A stretch of DNA of 64,000 bases from Struthio camelus (taxonomy: Eukaryota > Chordata > Aves > Struthioniformes > Struthionidae), in assembly GCF_040807025.1 (NCBI RefSeq), contig NC_090943.1, positions 119,735,900 through 119,799,899 of the forward strand, in the 5' to 3' direction. Under the pieces are notes generated by a model. That model made no database searches. It was given only the letters and a program-made list of their open reading frames with translations, and was not told where the DNA came from. A program made the position numbers and the translations under genes. This document shows positions 1 to 11,910 of this stretch, piece by piece (positions within the stretch are counted from its first letter, which is position 1; every line of letters begins with the position of its first letter).

Positions 1-60
1 GATCTCTAACTCTTCCTGTTTATTCCCCATGCTGCGTGCATTGGTATACAGGCATTTCAG
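1..60 (-). pseudogene. CR1 ORF2 N-terminus (endonuclease start), cut by window edge
   Basis: The minus strand encodes LKCLYTNARSMGNKQEELEI, the conserved first strand and helix of the CR1 apurinic-like endonuclease. The rest of ORF2 lies outside the window, so intactness cannot be judged. Confidence 0.75.
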
Positions 61-232
61 AGAGCCAGTCAAGCATGCAAGCTTCCCAGGAGAGGTGCAA
101 GAGGATCCTCCATAGCCATGTCCCATGCTGTCTCCCCTGGCTGTATGCACCCGCTGGAGGCATCCTGACTTGAGCGGTGTTTTACTGACTCCCCTGCCAC
201 TATACCACTCCCCTTCCCCCATCTTGCCTAGT

Positions 233-958
233 TTAAAGCAGGTAGTAGTCTGATGAGTGGACAAGCCTTGGCAGTCTTTCCACGACATCTCTTATTCGAT
301 CCCCTGGCAGGCAGCAAACCTCTCTGGACAAGAGGTCAGGTCAGCAGATAGGTGCCTCTGTCCCCTGCAGCAGGGAGTCACCCACAACAATCACTTGCCA
401 CTTCTTCCGGGGGTTCCTGCACGGCACGGGGTCTGCCAGGCCAGTTGCCTCCCTTGGAGCCATGCCCAGCTCCTCCTCAGCTTGGAGGGCGCTAAACTTG
501 TTCTTCACAGGCAACTCTTGAGGAGGAGCAAGAACCTTTCTCCTTCTACGAGAGGTCACCAGCTTTCAGCCCTCTTCAGCAGTGTTATGATGCACCTTTA
601 CACACGGTGCTGAGCCCTCTGACGACTCCGCTGCAGTGGGGGCTGGGGACTCCTGGAGCTGCACAGTCTCTGAGAATACCCTGTCAATCTCCTGCTCATC
701 CTCTCGGATGCTACGCAGCCTACTAACCTCCTCCCGTAACTCCTTTATCTGATGACGCAACTGGTCAACCACAGCACACCTCACACAGGAGAGCTGACTG
801 TCAGCCCAGGCCTCACGGAGAGGCCCCAGGCACTCCCTGCAGCCTGACACCTGCAGAGCTGCATCTGCTGTCAGAGGGTCTGTCTGGGTTGAAGCCTCAG
901 ACACAGCCGATGCAGCACCTCCAGCAGCCACTGGGGAACGTGCTCTGCGGCGTGTCAT
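233..958 (-). pseudogene. CR1 ORF1 remnant (coiled coil plus truncated SGNH esterase domain)
   Basis: A single minus-strand frame runs from a likely ATG at 958 (MTRRRARSP...) to a TAA at 233. It is interrupted by two in-frame TGA codons, at 566-568 and 341-343. Family features can be read throughout: a Cys-containing segment (SGCRECLGPL, then SCVRC), a heptad-rich coiled coil, a basic linker (TSRRRRKVLAPP), the GDS-containing block of the SGNH hydrolase fold, and the downstream RIRDVVERLPRL helix. The frame ends just after SSDYYLL, where intact copies continue into the HVGTND-type catalytic block, so the domain is truncated. An ATG further upstream (1105) is open but probably lies in leader sequence. 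ORF1 proteins of this clade bind the element's RNA. This copy is dead. Confidence 0.8.
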
Positions 959-1105
959 GACCATGCCCCGGGGAAGAACACACCACTGTGCAAAATGGAG
1001 AGGTGCCTTCTTTGCCTTCTGGCGCCCTTCTGCGCAAACGGCTGCGCAAACTGCTGCGCAAACTGCTGCGTCTGTTCGCTGCCTCTGTTGGCTGCGCTCA
1101 TTCAT

Positions 1106-4100
1106 GTGCTATCAGATTTTAAAAGGTATTTAGACAGGTAAAAAGAACCAGTTTGGTACTTGATGAGATTTACAGCAATGCCTAAAATGATTTTAGGACA
1201 GTTAGATAGAGTTTAGGAAGCAGACTAGGAAAAAAAATCTTTCATTATCTCAGAGTACATTTACCATGCTGAAAGGAACCATACAAAATTATTTTCAAAG
1301 TTGAGGGACAAAGAATTATTGCTTTGCGTGACATTCACAACATTATGTAGATGCAGTAGAACTAGAAGTTTTTACTGCATATCTTAAGTTAGAGATGAGC
1401 TGAACAGAATCAATGGAAGCTATGGGGTACTGGAGATCCAAAAACTACCAAATAATTTGGCAAATGAGAAAGTAAAGAAAAAATGACATGATAACAAAGA
1501 ATAGGCTTCTTGACCTGATCCTCATTTAAGGATAATAAACGAGATGAAGAAAGGTCAGAAGACAACAAGAAGGAGGAAACTTAAAGTAGTGGTTGATTGT
1601 GGCGGTCATGATCTTCTAGTCTGACTGAGTAGAAGAAATTGGTTACGCATAGTGCCTACAAGCTCATAAAGAGTCCCTGATGAAGGAGGAATGTGGAGAG
1701 AAGACAACAACAGAAAAAGCTGTCCTGAGTTAACAACATCAAGGAGCAGCACCAGCACCCAAGAAACAGCACCAGAACTTGGATTAGTCTATGGCAACAC
1801 ATACGATCTGATCAAATCATTTTGCATTAGGTGCAGAATTAATTTGGCGTATCCTGTAGCCACAGCTTGATGACATAGTGTGTTACTGCATTTGTGCTTT
1901 GAAGTGATTTGGTAAGCTGCAATGGCTGTTCACTCTCACTGTAGGGACTCCCTTGCCCACCTCCTTTATAGGGCCAGAAGTCCCCAAGCATTCCCTTAAT
2001 TGGCTGGCCCAGCTGGTGTGCAACAGTTGGACCACTCATACCGAATATGAGATATGTTTCCCCTTCTGTCCTTACCGTCAGGAAGGATCAGCCAGCCTGC
2101 TTCTCAGGAGTCTGCACCACCATATTTTGCTATATTCCACCACTTCTGGTTAAGCTGTTCCACAACAAATACAGATATAATGCTTACGAACCAGAAAAGT
2201 GCACAAGATAGACTAGGCCTTTGGTGTCTCATTCCCTGTTCCCAGACAGTTTCTGTAATTTCTATTAAGTTCACTGAACAAGGCTACAAGCAGGAGCCCT
2301 TCTTCTTTAGGCTGGATTTTTAATATCTAGATTAGGCTCATGGTTCCCCTATACCTCAGCAGATAGGAGCTGGATCCACAGAAGCCAACAGAGTCGGTAG
2401 GAAATCACTGAGAATAAGTATGGAAGAATTCTTCCTTCCTTCCAAAGAAGGATGGAAGAACTTCCATTTTCTCCCTTATGTTATAGGCCAGTAGTTAAAG
2501 TATTCAGTCTCATAACAGGGATTCACATTCATCTGCTTCCTTGGAGAGATGGTGCGGTTTGAAGCTACATTGCCTACCTCCTGAGAAAGTGCTTTGACCA
2601 CTGGACTATGATAAAAAGCATATGGCCCTTACATCTCACACTGCATAGAGACTCAGTTGTTACAGCTAGTTTTCTTCATCGGGGCACAATGGAAAAGAAA
2701 AGAGAGGAAGACCCCAAAAAAGGCTCTTTAGCAGATCCCATTCTATGTAGCTGCAAATGGGTTGGTAGGCTTGTAAGTATTGAACTTCTTTTCTTGCTTT
2801 AAAGACTATCCAACAAGAAATAATGGAGGAAAAGTGGGATTTAGATCTCACCGTTTCAAGCAGAATGCCAACCACAGTCACAAATTGTCTTTCACACTCT
2901 GTATATCCCGACATAGGCCTTCATTCACTTCTCCGATTGTCCTGTGGGCTGCTAGCCAGAGAAGTCACTGCAATAGATGCAAGAGTACTTTCTAAGCAGT
3001 AAGACAGAGCACTTCAAGTGACTGTGGGATGGGGCTCAGGAGATGAGCCTGTGAAAGCTGACAAGACTAAGGTATGAGAAGTCTCCGAAGATCTGTCCTA
3101 CACTGCAAGACTGATGGGCTTCTGAGTGTAACTAGAGGCAAAACCTATGTGGACTATAGAAATGTAATTCTGGAAACAAAACAGTGATCTCCGGGAACGT
3201 CTTGGATGTGGCAGTTGATAGAGTTTTGAGAATCTGAATTTCAGACTGAGATCCTTTTGTGCATCTGCATCACGCATGTTACCCAAGATTTTGTTTACAT
3301 GCCCTAACCCCACCTTCAAGGCCAGACCCATGGGTCCTGAACACAGTCAACCTGCAAGCAAAGCTCAGACATAACTCAGATTTTGCAGAGGTAAGCAAGC
3401 CTAGTCATTCATGGTCAGTTAAGGCTTCTCTAGTTTGTTTGTTTATGAGCAGCGTGAGTGTTACCTTTTAAAAAGGGCACCTGGCAAAGAGCAGGGTGAA
3501 GGCAGAACTTGCGGTGCTTGCAGCTATCTGGGTGACTTTTCTCTCCAAGTGATGTAAATGAAAGCAAAAACTCTTCGTGAAAGTAACTATTATGCTATCT
3601 TTTTTTGTACTTCATGAAAATCAACTTTTTAAAAGTTGTGGTAGAAGGATCAGCAAATACCTTTTTTCAGCACTACAGAGAAAATTCTTTTGTTGGTGCG
3701 AATTCCCATGCAACTTTGTATCTTTACAGTAATTAATCTCACATGAATTATCTTTGACTGCTTTTAATTGCATAGTCCAGCTGTCAACCAAAACACAAAG
3801 CTCTCATGAAATTCATTGGAGATTTTAATGGGAACTGATGAAGGAATTCAACATTAATCTGCAAATCTACAGCAAAAAAACAATGCCTATTAACTAAGAT
3901 CACTTTACTAAAAATCAAATGCCAATATCTCACAAATCCCTGGGTATCACAGGCAACCAATAAGCATAGGTTCTGGTATACCACTCCAACACAGAATTAG
4001 CCCAAGAATGAGTAAGATTATTTCAACATCATGTTGCATTAAACGCAACATATTTCCATTCTTGAATGCATTTCACACCTCTTCTAAAAACACATTAAAA

Positions 4101-7100
4101 GGGGACTAGCGTGGCATTCTTATCTGCAATTTTGTTCTTTTCTAGGAGATAAAAATGTTAAGAACAATGGACTTTTGCATAGAATTTGAAAGAGTGTAAA
4201 CAGAGGGCACAATCTAGTTATTGTTTAGATGGCAAAATTCTGTTGTTTGATCTGTATCTTGAGACACATGAAAACCTGTGGAATATAATGGCTAAGTATC
4301 TAGTATTCAGTGCTTACTCAGTGTTTAGAAGCTGCTCCATATAATGTCTAATTCTGCCTCCTACTGATGCTCATGTCATACTTTGACACTGGATTATAAG
4401 AATCAAGGTCAGCTCATAGTTTGCAAGAAGTCAGGGAAACTGCTGCACATCATTTGAGATGGGACTGAAAAGGGACGAAGGTTGGAGGGGGAATGAAGTT
4501 TTTTGTTTAATGCTATTTATTGCATTTTTATTTAATGCAAGCAGTCTAAATTAATTTCTGATTGTATATGAAATATGCAGTTCTTATGTAGTGAAGCTGA
4601 TACCATTCCACTAAGACAGGGGAGCGGGGATCACGGAGCTCAAACAGTGATTTTTATACCATCCGGATCAGAGAGGTAAACTCTATGACAGCATCTTGCA
4701 CAGTGAGTACTGAAGGAGGAAGATTTTGCTCAAGGTCTGCCCAAACAAACCTATGGAGTTCACCCTCGTTATTCTCTGAATGCTGGTCCTCACAGAAATG
4801 GAGGATACATGCCATGGATCATAAAGGCCAAGCAATGAGACACATGCGTGATGTTGCTGTCTGGGGGAGGAGCAGGAGGCAGCTCTGAAGCTCCAGTGCT
4901 GGAGGTCTGCCATGGATTTGGGAACTGAAGATCCTTTTGGTGATTCTAGGAAGGCAAGAGATCAATAAAGAAAATGTGGGCACACGTGAGAGATGTGTCT
5001 GCTAATAGTATTGATTGTCTATACATGACTTCATTACAGCCACTGCACTCCTGCTGCACAGCCTGGAGGGAAAGGATCCATCACAGAGCTCCTTGCTGCA
5101 CAGCTGGTACTCTACAGACCAGAAGAGCTTCCCCCAAAAGCTATAACCTAGAAACCGATGTATTGTTTTGAACCAGAACACATCTGTAGTTGCCAGACTT
5201 TGCTTTTGATTAAAAACAAAAAAAGTGAAATACTAAATACTCTTCTCCTGGGCTGAGAACTCTACCAAGCATCAACCTAGTGAGAACTTTTATAACAAAA
5301 ATTTATTCATTTCTGGGAGCTGGAGTTTTGTAATGGGTAGAATGAGTCACTCTTTACTAGTGTAGCAATATAGAGCTGCACTCTAATCACAGATTCCCAT
5401 CTGGGCCATTTATTTGTGAACTTATCTTAAAATATGAAGCCATTTCAGACACAATTTGGCTTTTTCCTGCCACATTTTACTCTTGCTCCCTCCCTTCCCT
5501 TTTGCCAATAAACATATTTTTCCCTCCTTTTTTTTCACCCAGTCAGAAGTCTGCATTTCTTTTCTATTCTAGCATTTCCCAGCAACAAAACCCTAGGTGC
5601 GCTTATGAATCACTGGAAAACACAGATGTATATCCTTTCTTCGGCCATTAACAATTTCCAGGAGAGATCAGGTACCTTGTTAAGAGACTTCTATACTAAA
5701 TTTACTTTTTATTAACAAATGAATGCTAGCATATATGTTCATCATTACCAGATCCAGAGAATAGGTCTAAACTAAGAAGGGTCTATTTTGAAACATTAGA
5801 AAGAAATTGTGAATTTAAAAAATCAGTTCTGCTATTTCTCCAGTGTAAATGTGGTTGTCAGATCAGTGAATGCTGAAACTTGTTTACTTAAATCTAACAG
5901 GGAGACTAATTCTACTTAAATGATACCTTATACATGAATATGTAATCAAAATGGTAACATTTAGAGCTAAACTAAATCCATGCTCACCCATTAATGACCT
6001 ATAATAAAAGTGACAACAGCATTATGGTAACTCAAACACAAAGATGCTTCCTTCAGAGTGCAAATAAAATGCAGTTTAACCAGAAGCCATTTGTCTATGT
6101 AGTGTTGGAGTCAGAACAGACTAATCTAGAACAAATGAGTTATAGTAATATCAGTATTTATGTGGTTAAAGGTGCTTTTTTAATCTAAGAGTTTTGAATG
6201 AGGACAAATATAAGAGCCAGCAGACAGATAAGCAAAGTCAAATGGATGGTGATCTATGAATTATGAGCCTCATCTAGAGATAATGTCAGAATTTAGTTGA
6301 CATTAGCGTCTCCTGCTACCAGTTTCACTGTCACTAGCTTCACGGCCAGACGAGCTACCTCTGTTGAACAGTTAAATAATTAAAGAGGAGTTATTAAGAA
6401 GCCATTTCACCAATTAAATAGCTCAATTAGTAGGCAGCCTGCACGCTAAGCAGTTATGTCATGCTAAGGAAAAAAGGAATGAATTTTACAGGAAAAGAGG
6501 TAAAACTGAGCTCTGTTAACTCTTCTGTTGTTTAAAGTGATACAGCTTACAACAGCATATACGCCTTATATACCTGGACCACAGCTAATATAGTCAACAA
6601 TCAAATAATTAAGCTTCCACAAAGAAAAATACAGATTGTGTTTAATTTGGAGAAAAAAAAAAAACTACATGATGCAGTAATATACCAGAAATTCTGCTCT
6701 GCTCTAAGCTTATGTTTTTACATAGAGTTTTTAGGTACCCGTATCAAAGTCTTCCAAAAGCATTCCAAAGCTCTGGGCCTGAGCTGCTGGGATGTGCAAA
6801 GCTAGCAGGCTGCAATGAAAATCAGATCTGCTCACAAATGTTCCTGTTAGTGTTCCTTGGCAGCATTCTGCAAACTCTAGAGTTTCTCTAAACTCCCACA
6901 AACAACACAGAAGGGAAGGAGCAGTCTACACAGTGGGCCTTCACAGGCTAAAAAGAGGCAGTTTGTTTCCACGAGCTGTTCAACAGCGCCATGCACCAGT
7001 CTGAATATCTCATACATTGGCAGCTGATTTTCATAGTAAAGGGTTAATATATTTCTTAGTCCTTGGTGACAGTGGGGTGATGGTGGTTTAGGAAGAAAAA

Positions 7101-7400
7101 TATTTGATTATTCTTTTGCATAATTACTTGGGCTCTTCGGAAGTTTGATCATCACACACAGCTGTATAACGGACAGGTCCTAGGACAAGAGGAAAGTGGC
7201 ACTGCTCCACAGTAGCAGACTACATCCTTCCACTATAAAGCAACATGATTCAAATCCCATATTCAAAGTGATGTGCTGTGAGAGCAACTGTACGGGTGAG
7301 ATTGTATAGTCAGATGACTCAATAACCATTTTTATAGGCATGAATAAGTACAAAGAATCAATCTACATTGGTAGCAGCACCTAAGAGCTGCATGTTTCCT
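1106..7400. other. Intergenic, A+T-rich, no gene recognised
   Basis: No open frame here exceeds about 90 codons, and none resembles a known protein or shows exon-like splice context. The stretch contains poly-A/T runs and scattered AATAAA/TTTATT strings that are expected by chance at this base composition. A patch at about 6300-6450 is rich in homeodomain-type TAAT/ATTA sites and is discussed as a finding. No tRNA, rRNA or structured RNA was recognised. Confidence 0.6.
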
Positions 7401-7404
7401 TTTA

Positions 7405-8370
7405 TTTGTGTCTCTGGGGATTAAGGAGGTAGAAACAGTGATAAAGGCTGGGATTAGTGATTACATAGATAAATGTGATAGCCAGAAAGAGCCATGTTTG
7501 GCAGAAAAGAAAAAAAAAACATCATGGCCCACAGATCTGCTAGAATTCTTAAAAGAGATCGGTGTGCCCAAAGTGCTCCAAGTGACAGGATATTCTCAGC
7601 TATTCAAAAGGCTCCTAACGTCATCTCTTTGCCTGGGTATATTTAGTTGTCATGTTATGAGAGGGAAGGTCTCTCATGGGTTCACAACCAGTTAGAGGTC
7701 AGGGCAACAAAAAGCTGGACTAGATTTAGCTTTCACCAGAGAAAAATTATACCTGGAGCCTTCAGGCATCTGTGCTAGGAACTGTGCTGTTCGGTATTCC
7801 TAAATGAAAAGGATATGAATGGTGAGATAACTGCATTTCCAAGTGATACAGATTCTTTTCAGATAGTCAGAAACTAACACAACTTGAAGAATAATCTCAC
7901 GATAGTGGGTAACATGGCAATAATATGACAAATCAAATTCAGTGCCAATTAATGCAGAGTAATGTACATTGGAAAAAAATCTATATATAAAAGCAATGAT
8001 GGACTCTAAACCAGCTATCACCACTTGGGGAGAAATGTTAGAGACGTTTTGGACAGTTCTCAGAAAACATCAACTTAATGCTCAACAGCAGGCAAATGGG
8101 ATGATAGAAAAAGTAGAAAAAGTAGAGAACAAAGCTAAAAGCATCAATTTGTCGCTGTATAAATCTCTGACAAAACTATAGCTGTATAGCTGTCCTGGAT
8201 ATAGCTATAGTTCTTCTTTCTTTAAGAAGATATAGCTAACCCAGAAAAAAGTGCGCGGAAGACTAGAAAGATAGTTACACTGCCACAGAAGGAGAAACTA
8301 GATAGTCAAGATCAGAGAGATGACTGAGAGAGGTATGGCAGCTCTGAACTCCTGAAAAGCATTGAGCAGA
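7405..8370 (+). mobile_element. Ancient CR1-type LINE fragment (RT domain), plus strand
   Basis: Heavily decayed plus-strand remnant of a CR1-clade reverse transcriptase. Pieces that align by eye with the family occur in the right order: a TDLLEFLKE-like segment near 7530 (family NLLEFFE), a RGKVSHGF-like segment near 7665, an ATCTGTGCTAGG-to-CTGTTC stretch near 7770, NGEITAF near 7817, VMYIGK near 7960, SSQKTSTQC-like near 8055, and LYKSL near 8155. Several frameshifts and stops separate them, so nothing is translated. The divergence is far greater than in the CR1 at 11.1 kb, which suggests an old, pre-avian insertion. Boundaries are approximate. An open stretch inside it (7408-7695, 95 codons) is a by-product of this decay. 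Confidence 0.68.
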
Positions 8371-11128
8371 TGATTTGGGAAGGATTATTCACACGCAGTA
8401 CAAGAGCTGAAGGGCATGCGGTGAGATTGCCATGCAACAGGCTATCAAGGAGCAGCGCAAGCGGCCTGCTCCTGAGGAGAGGTGAGCCAGGAGCCGGGGG
8501 TGAGAGCAAGGCAGGCAGGGCAGCAGCCTCACCTTCAAGGGAGCACTCCCACAGTACCCAAACGTGGCAAGCAGAGCTGGTCTCATGACGGTCCCCAGGT
8601 TCAGCTAACAGTCCAGTGGCCACCGGATATGTCCATCGTCACAAGGCATGTCCAAGGGCAAGCCAGAAAGTCAAGTCAACAAGGCGAGGCCCACCATACC
8701 CACAGGCAACAAGGTTCAGGCAAGGACAAAGCACAGGGGGATGGTCTTAAATGAGGCTCCTGGGTCCATGGGTGCGGGTGTGTGGGTGGCAGTCCTAGGT
8801 GAGGCTTCTCAGGGCAATTAGCATCTGTGGGTGACCAGGGCCTTGCCAGCAAACTAGCTGAAGTAATTTTTCATTAAGCACAATTAAATTGTCAGACACA
8901 TTGCTAGAGGATGTAGGGGAGGCTAAAAGTAGAAATGGCTTCCAAAAAGGGCTAGAGAAATTCATGGAGGGTGGTTATATGGATGATTAGGAAACATAAG
9001 TGTGTGGACAAGCTCTGGCTCAGGAAGCACTGGCTGGTTGTGGAAGTGTGTGTGTAAAAACGCTGCGTGCTCTCTTCACCCTCCCAAGCCTTGGCTACTA
9101 GCCACTGTTGGAGACAAGGGTAGGGGCTAGAAGAACCGGAGTACTGAGGCTGAGCTAATATTGCAGTATCAGTGGCCTTGCGTTCACAAACTAGTTCCTC
9201 ATTCCAGTGGACGTATCTAGCACTAGTCATTCAGATGGCAGCTATTCAGGTTGTCTCTTGCTATTAATGGAAGGAAGCACTCAAGTATCAGGGAGCTTTG
9301 GCTGGCCTGTGTGCAGCACTACTACTTGTTAGGAACAAGTGATTATGTCTTGATAAATGAATCAGCAAAATGGAATGCAGAATTTTATATCCTAAACTTG
9401 TGCTAGTATAGAAACTAAATGATTTGTGATTCATTCCTGTCCTGCTTTATTTGAGCAAAGGATAAAAATAAGCCGCTACTATTTAGCCTTCTTTACAAAA
9501 CTAGAATCAATATTTTTAACTAAGAAAAGACTAATAAAGCTTAATGAAAAATAGAAAGACCAAAGGTTAAATAAGGAATTCAAATAGCTCATTTCTTTAA
9601 AAAAAAATCATCATATAGATTTATTTCCTAACTGTGAGTTAGCAGTGGAACCAGAGCAGCTGGAAAATGTATTCCCCTTTCTGTGAATGTTGTTGACCCA
9701 GTCCGAGGTCCTATTTAAAGAGAGTTGAAAAGATGTTACATTTGAGAATAGAGCTGTTACTCTTCTCAAATTTATAGACATACCTAGAGGTAATTGTAAA
9801 CCACTTGAGTGACTGCCATAAGCTATCCTGAAATGACTGGCAGACTTTCACAACAGTTACTCAAAAGGAAGTTACCATCCCAATATGAGCAGATGAACAA
9901 TTATGGGAACACCAGAAGTTGTTTGGAACAGATTTTTATCTGAAATTTATCGAGCACATATCATCTGGAACAATACTAGAAGGGACCTCTTGAATTACCG
10001 ACTCCAGTTTCCTATCATCACCACCAACAAGGTTAGAAACACCATGTATTTGGCAAGGACTCTTTAATGGTAACTGTCAGTCTCCCTGGCTTGGCTTCTA
10101 GAGGCAAAAGCATAAGCAGGTAGCTAGGGGTGGCAGAATTTACTGAAAATTGCTACTGAATGGTTGCAATTTCTCAGTGACTGGCAGGAAGCCAGAGTTT
10201 GCAAGGCTGAGCACAAGGATAGAGAATACAGAGCAGAATTATAGTGTTGTCTGCTGCGGAGCTGAGGATGGCCAGGACAGTTCAGAGAGAAGGAAGCTCT
10301 TCAGCAGAAAGCTGGATAGCTGGGTGCTCCCTCAGGAGCCAGAAGGGAGAGAGAGCCTGGAAACCTTCTGGACAGAGGGTTAAGGCATAAGAAATGTCCG
10401 TTCACAAATTAATCATGTTCCATCTTAAAACATATGGATTGGTAAAAACAGCTTCTGAAGAGCCCCAGCTGTGTAACTTCCAGATCTTGAGGGCAGCTGT
10501 ATCAACAGTATCATTTCCTGAGCCAGCATCACAGACATTTGCACTGATTTTCAGTCTGTTACTTCTTAGACCTCAGAGCAAGACCAGGTTTAACTAAATC
10601 TTAAATAAAAGCTAAAGGTAAATTCTTACCTAATCTCGAGAAAAATCCAGTGAAATGAATTAGAGGATGGTAACCTATCTATATAAAATTAATTTGATGG
10701 GTAGAAGTCTACAGTGAGAGCAGTTCTCTGTGAAACATTTGACCTTACTCAACTATTTCAGAGCAGGAGGTTGACCAAATGTCACTCCTCTTCATATCAT
10801 GTTCCCCAGGTAGTGAGGCTGGCTTATAGCTCTCTGCTGCAAGGGGATGGGAGGGAAACCCTCCTCCATGCAGGTCTACCCACCAGTGTCTCTACTAGTG
10901 ATCCTTGACAGGTTGCAATGCAATTAGATTCCCCTAGCCCCAACACACAGAAGAGAAGGATCAAATGTGACAAGCTGTTGGAGGCGAAAAAGAAGCGTTT
11001 TGTTTTCATGCGTTCCCCATGCTCTTGTATACCAGCCTGACTAGACTTACTTGGTCAAGGCTGCGTACACTGCCTTATCTGAACATAACAGACAGACAGA
11101 GGAGCCCAGACATGGGCTCCTTCCCTTG
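8371..11128. other. Intergenic, no gene recognised
   Basis: Unremarkable non-coding DNA. The part from about 8400 to 8800 is richer in G+C and open in several frames on both strands, but no frame resembles a known protein. A weak similarity to a CR1 3' end near 9960-10020 was not strong enough to call. Confidence 0.55.
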
Positions 11129-11910
11129 GGAGTAATGATTTGAAATTCAGCAAAGGAAAAATGCGAAGTCCCACACCTGGGGAGGAATAACCCCATGCAC
11201 CAGTACAGGCTGGGGGCCAATCAGCTGGAAAGCAGCTTGGCAGAAAAGGACCTGGGGTCCTGATGAACAAGTTGACCACCAGCCAGCAGTGGGCCCTTGC
11301 GACAAAGATGGCCAATGGCCTCCTGGGCTACATTAGGCAGAGCATTGCCAGCAGGTCGAGGGAGGTGATTCTTCCCCTCTGCTCAGCCCTGATGAGGCCG
11401 CACCTGGAGTACTGCATCCAGTTCTGGGCTCCCCAATACAAGCGACATATGGAGATACTGGAGTGAGTCCAGCAAAGTGTCATGAAGATGGTTAAGGGAC
11501 TGGAGCATCTGACAAACGAGGAGAGGCTGAGAGAGAGCTGGGCCTGTTCAGCCTGGAGAAGGGAAGGCTCAAGGTCTTACCAATGTGTATAAATACCTGA
11601 TGGGAGAGTAAAGAAGACAGAGCTAGGCTCTTCTCAGTGATGCCCAGTGACAGGACAAGGGAAAAGAGGCACAAATCAAATAACAATTCCTTTTAAACAA
11701 AAGAAAAAGCTTTTTTGCTGTGAGGGTGGTCAAACACTGGAACAGGGTGCCCAGAGAGTTTGTGGAGTCTCCATCCTTAGAGATATTTAAAGCGTAACTG
11801 GGCACAGCCCTGGGCAACCTGCTCAGCTAACCCTGCTTTGAGCATGGGGGTTGGCCTAGACGATCTCCAGAGGTACCTCTCAGTCTCCACCATTCAGTGA
11901 TTCTGTGAGT
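11129..11910 (+). mobile_element. CR1 LINE, 5'-truncated, plus strand
   Basis: Typical 5'-truncated CR1 carrying the C-terminal part of ORF2 plus the 3' UTR. The RT/thumb region reads [20 protein letters not shown] near 11150-11210, then [39 protein letters not shown] and [15 protein letters not shown] (frame open 11263-11466, stop at 11464). After that come frameshifted LFSLEK-like text and the conserved 3' end with TTGGCCTAGACGATCTCC, finishing in the family's terminal ATTCTGTGA-type repeat at about 11895-11910. Internal stops and frame changes make it inactive. It is clearly younger than the fragment at 7.4 kb. Confidence 0.92.

Larger units (their letters stand above)
1..1105 (-). mobile_element. 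CR1 LINE, 5' part (ORF1 and start of ORF2), minus strand
   Basis: On the minus strand this block reads as the 5' half of an avian CR1 non-LTR retrotransposon. Going from 1105 downwards there is a short leader with a tandem CTGCGCAAA-type repeat (about 1028-1070), a decayed ORF1 with a coiled-coil stretch (VVDQLRHQIKELREEVSRL), and an SGNH/esterase-type motif (VIVVGDSLLQGTE). At 1-60 the reading KCLYTNARSMGNKQEELEI is the hallmark start of the CR1 ORF2 endonuclease-reverse transcriptase, and it continues beyond the left edge. Most of the SGNH domain between ORF1 and ORF2 is missing. The identification comes from family knowledge. The exact 5' boundary (near 1105) and the subfamily are not determined. 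Confidence 0.88.

Noticed and set aside
9960..10030. Possible CR1 3' end (GAAGGGACCTCTTG... CATCACCACC)
   Set aside because: The similarity is short and lacks the family's terminal repeat, so it is too weak to annotate.
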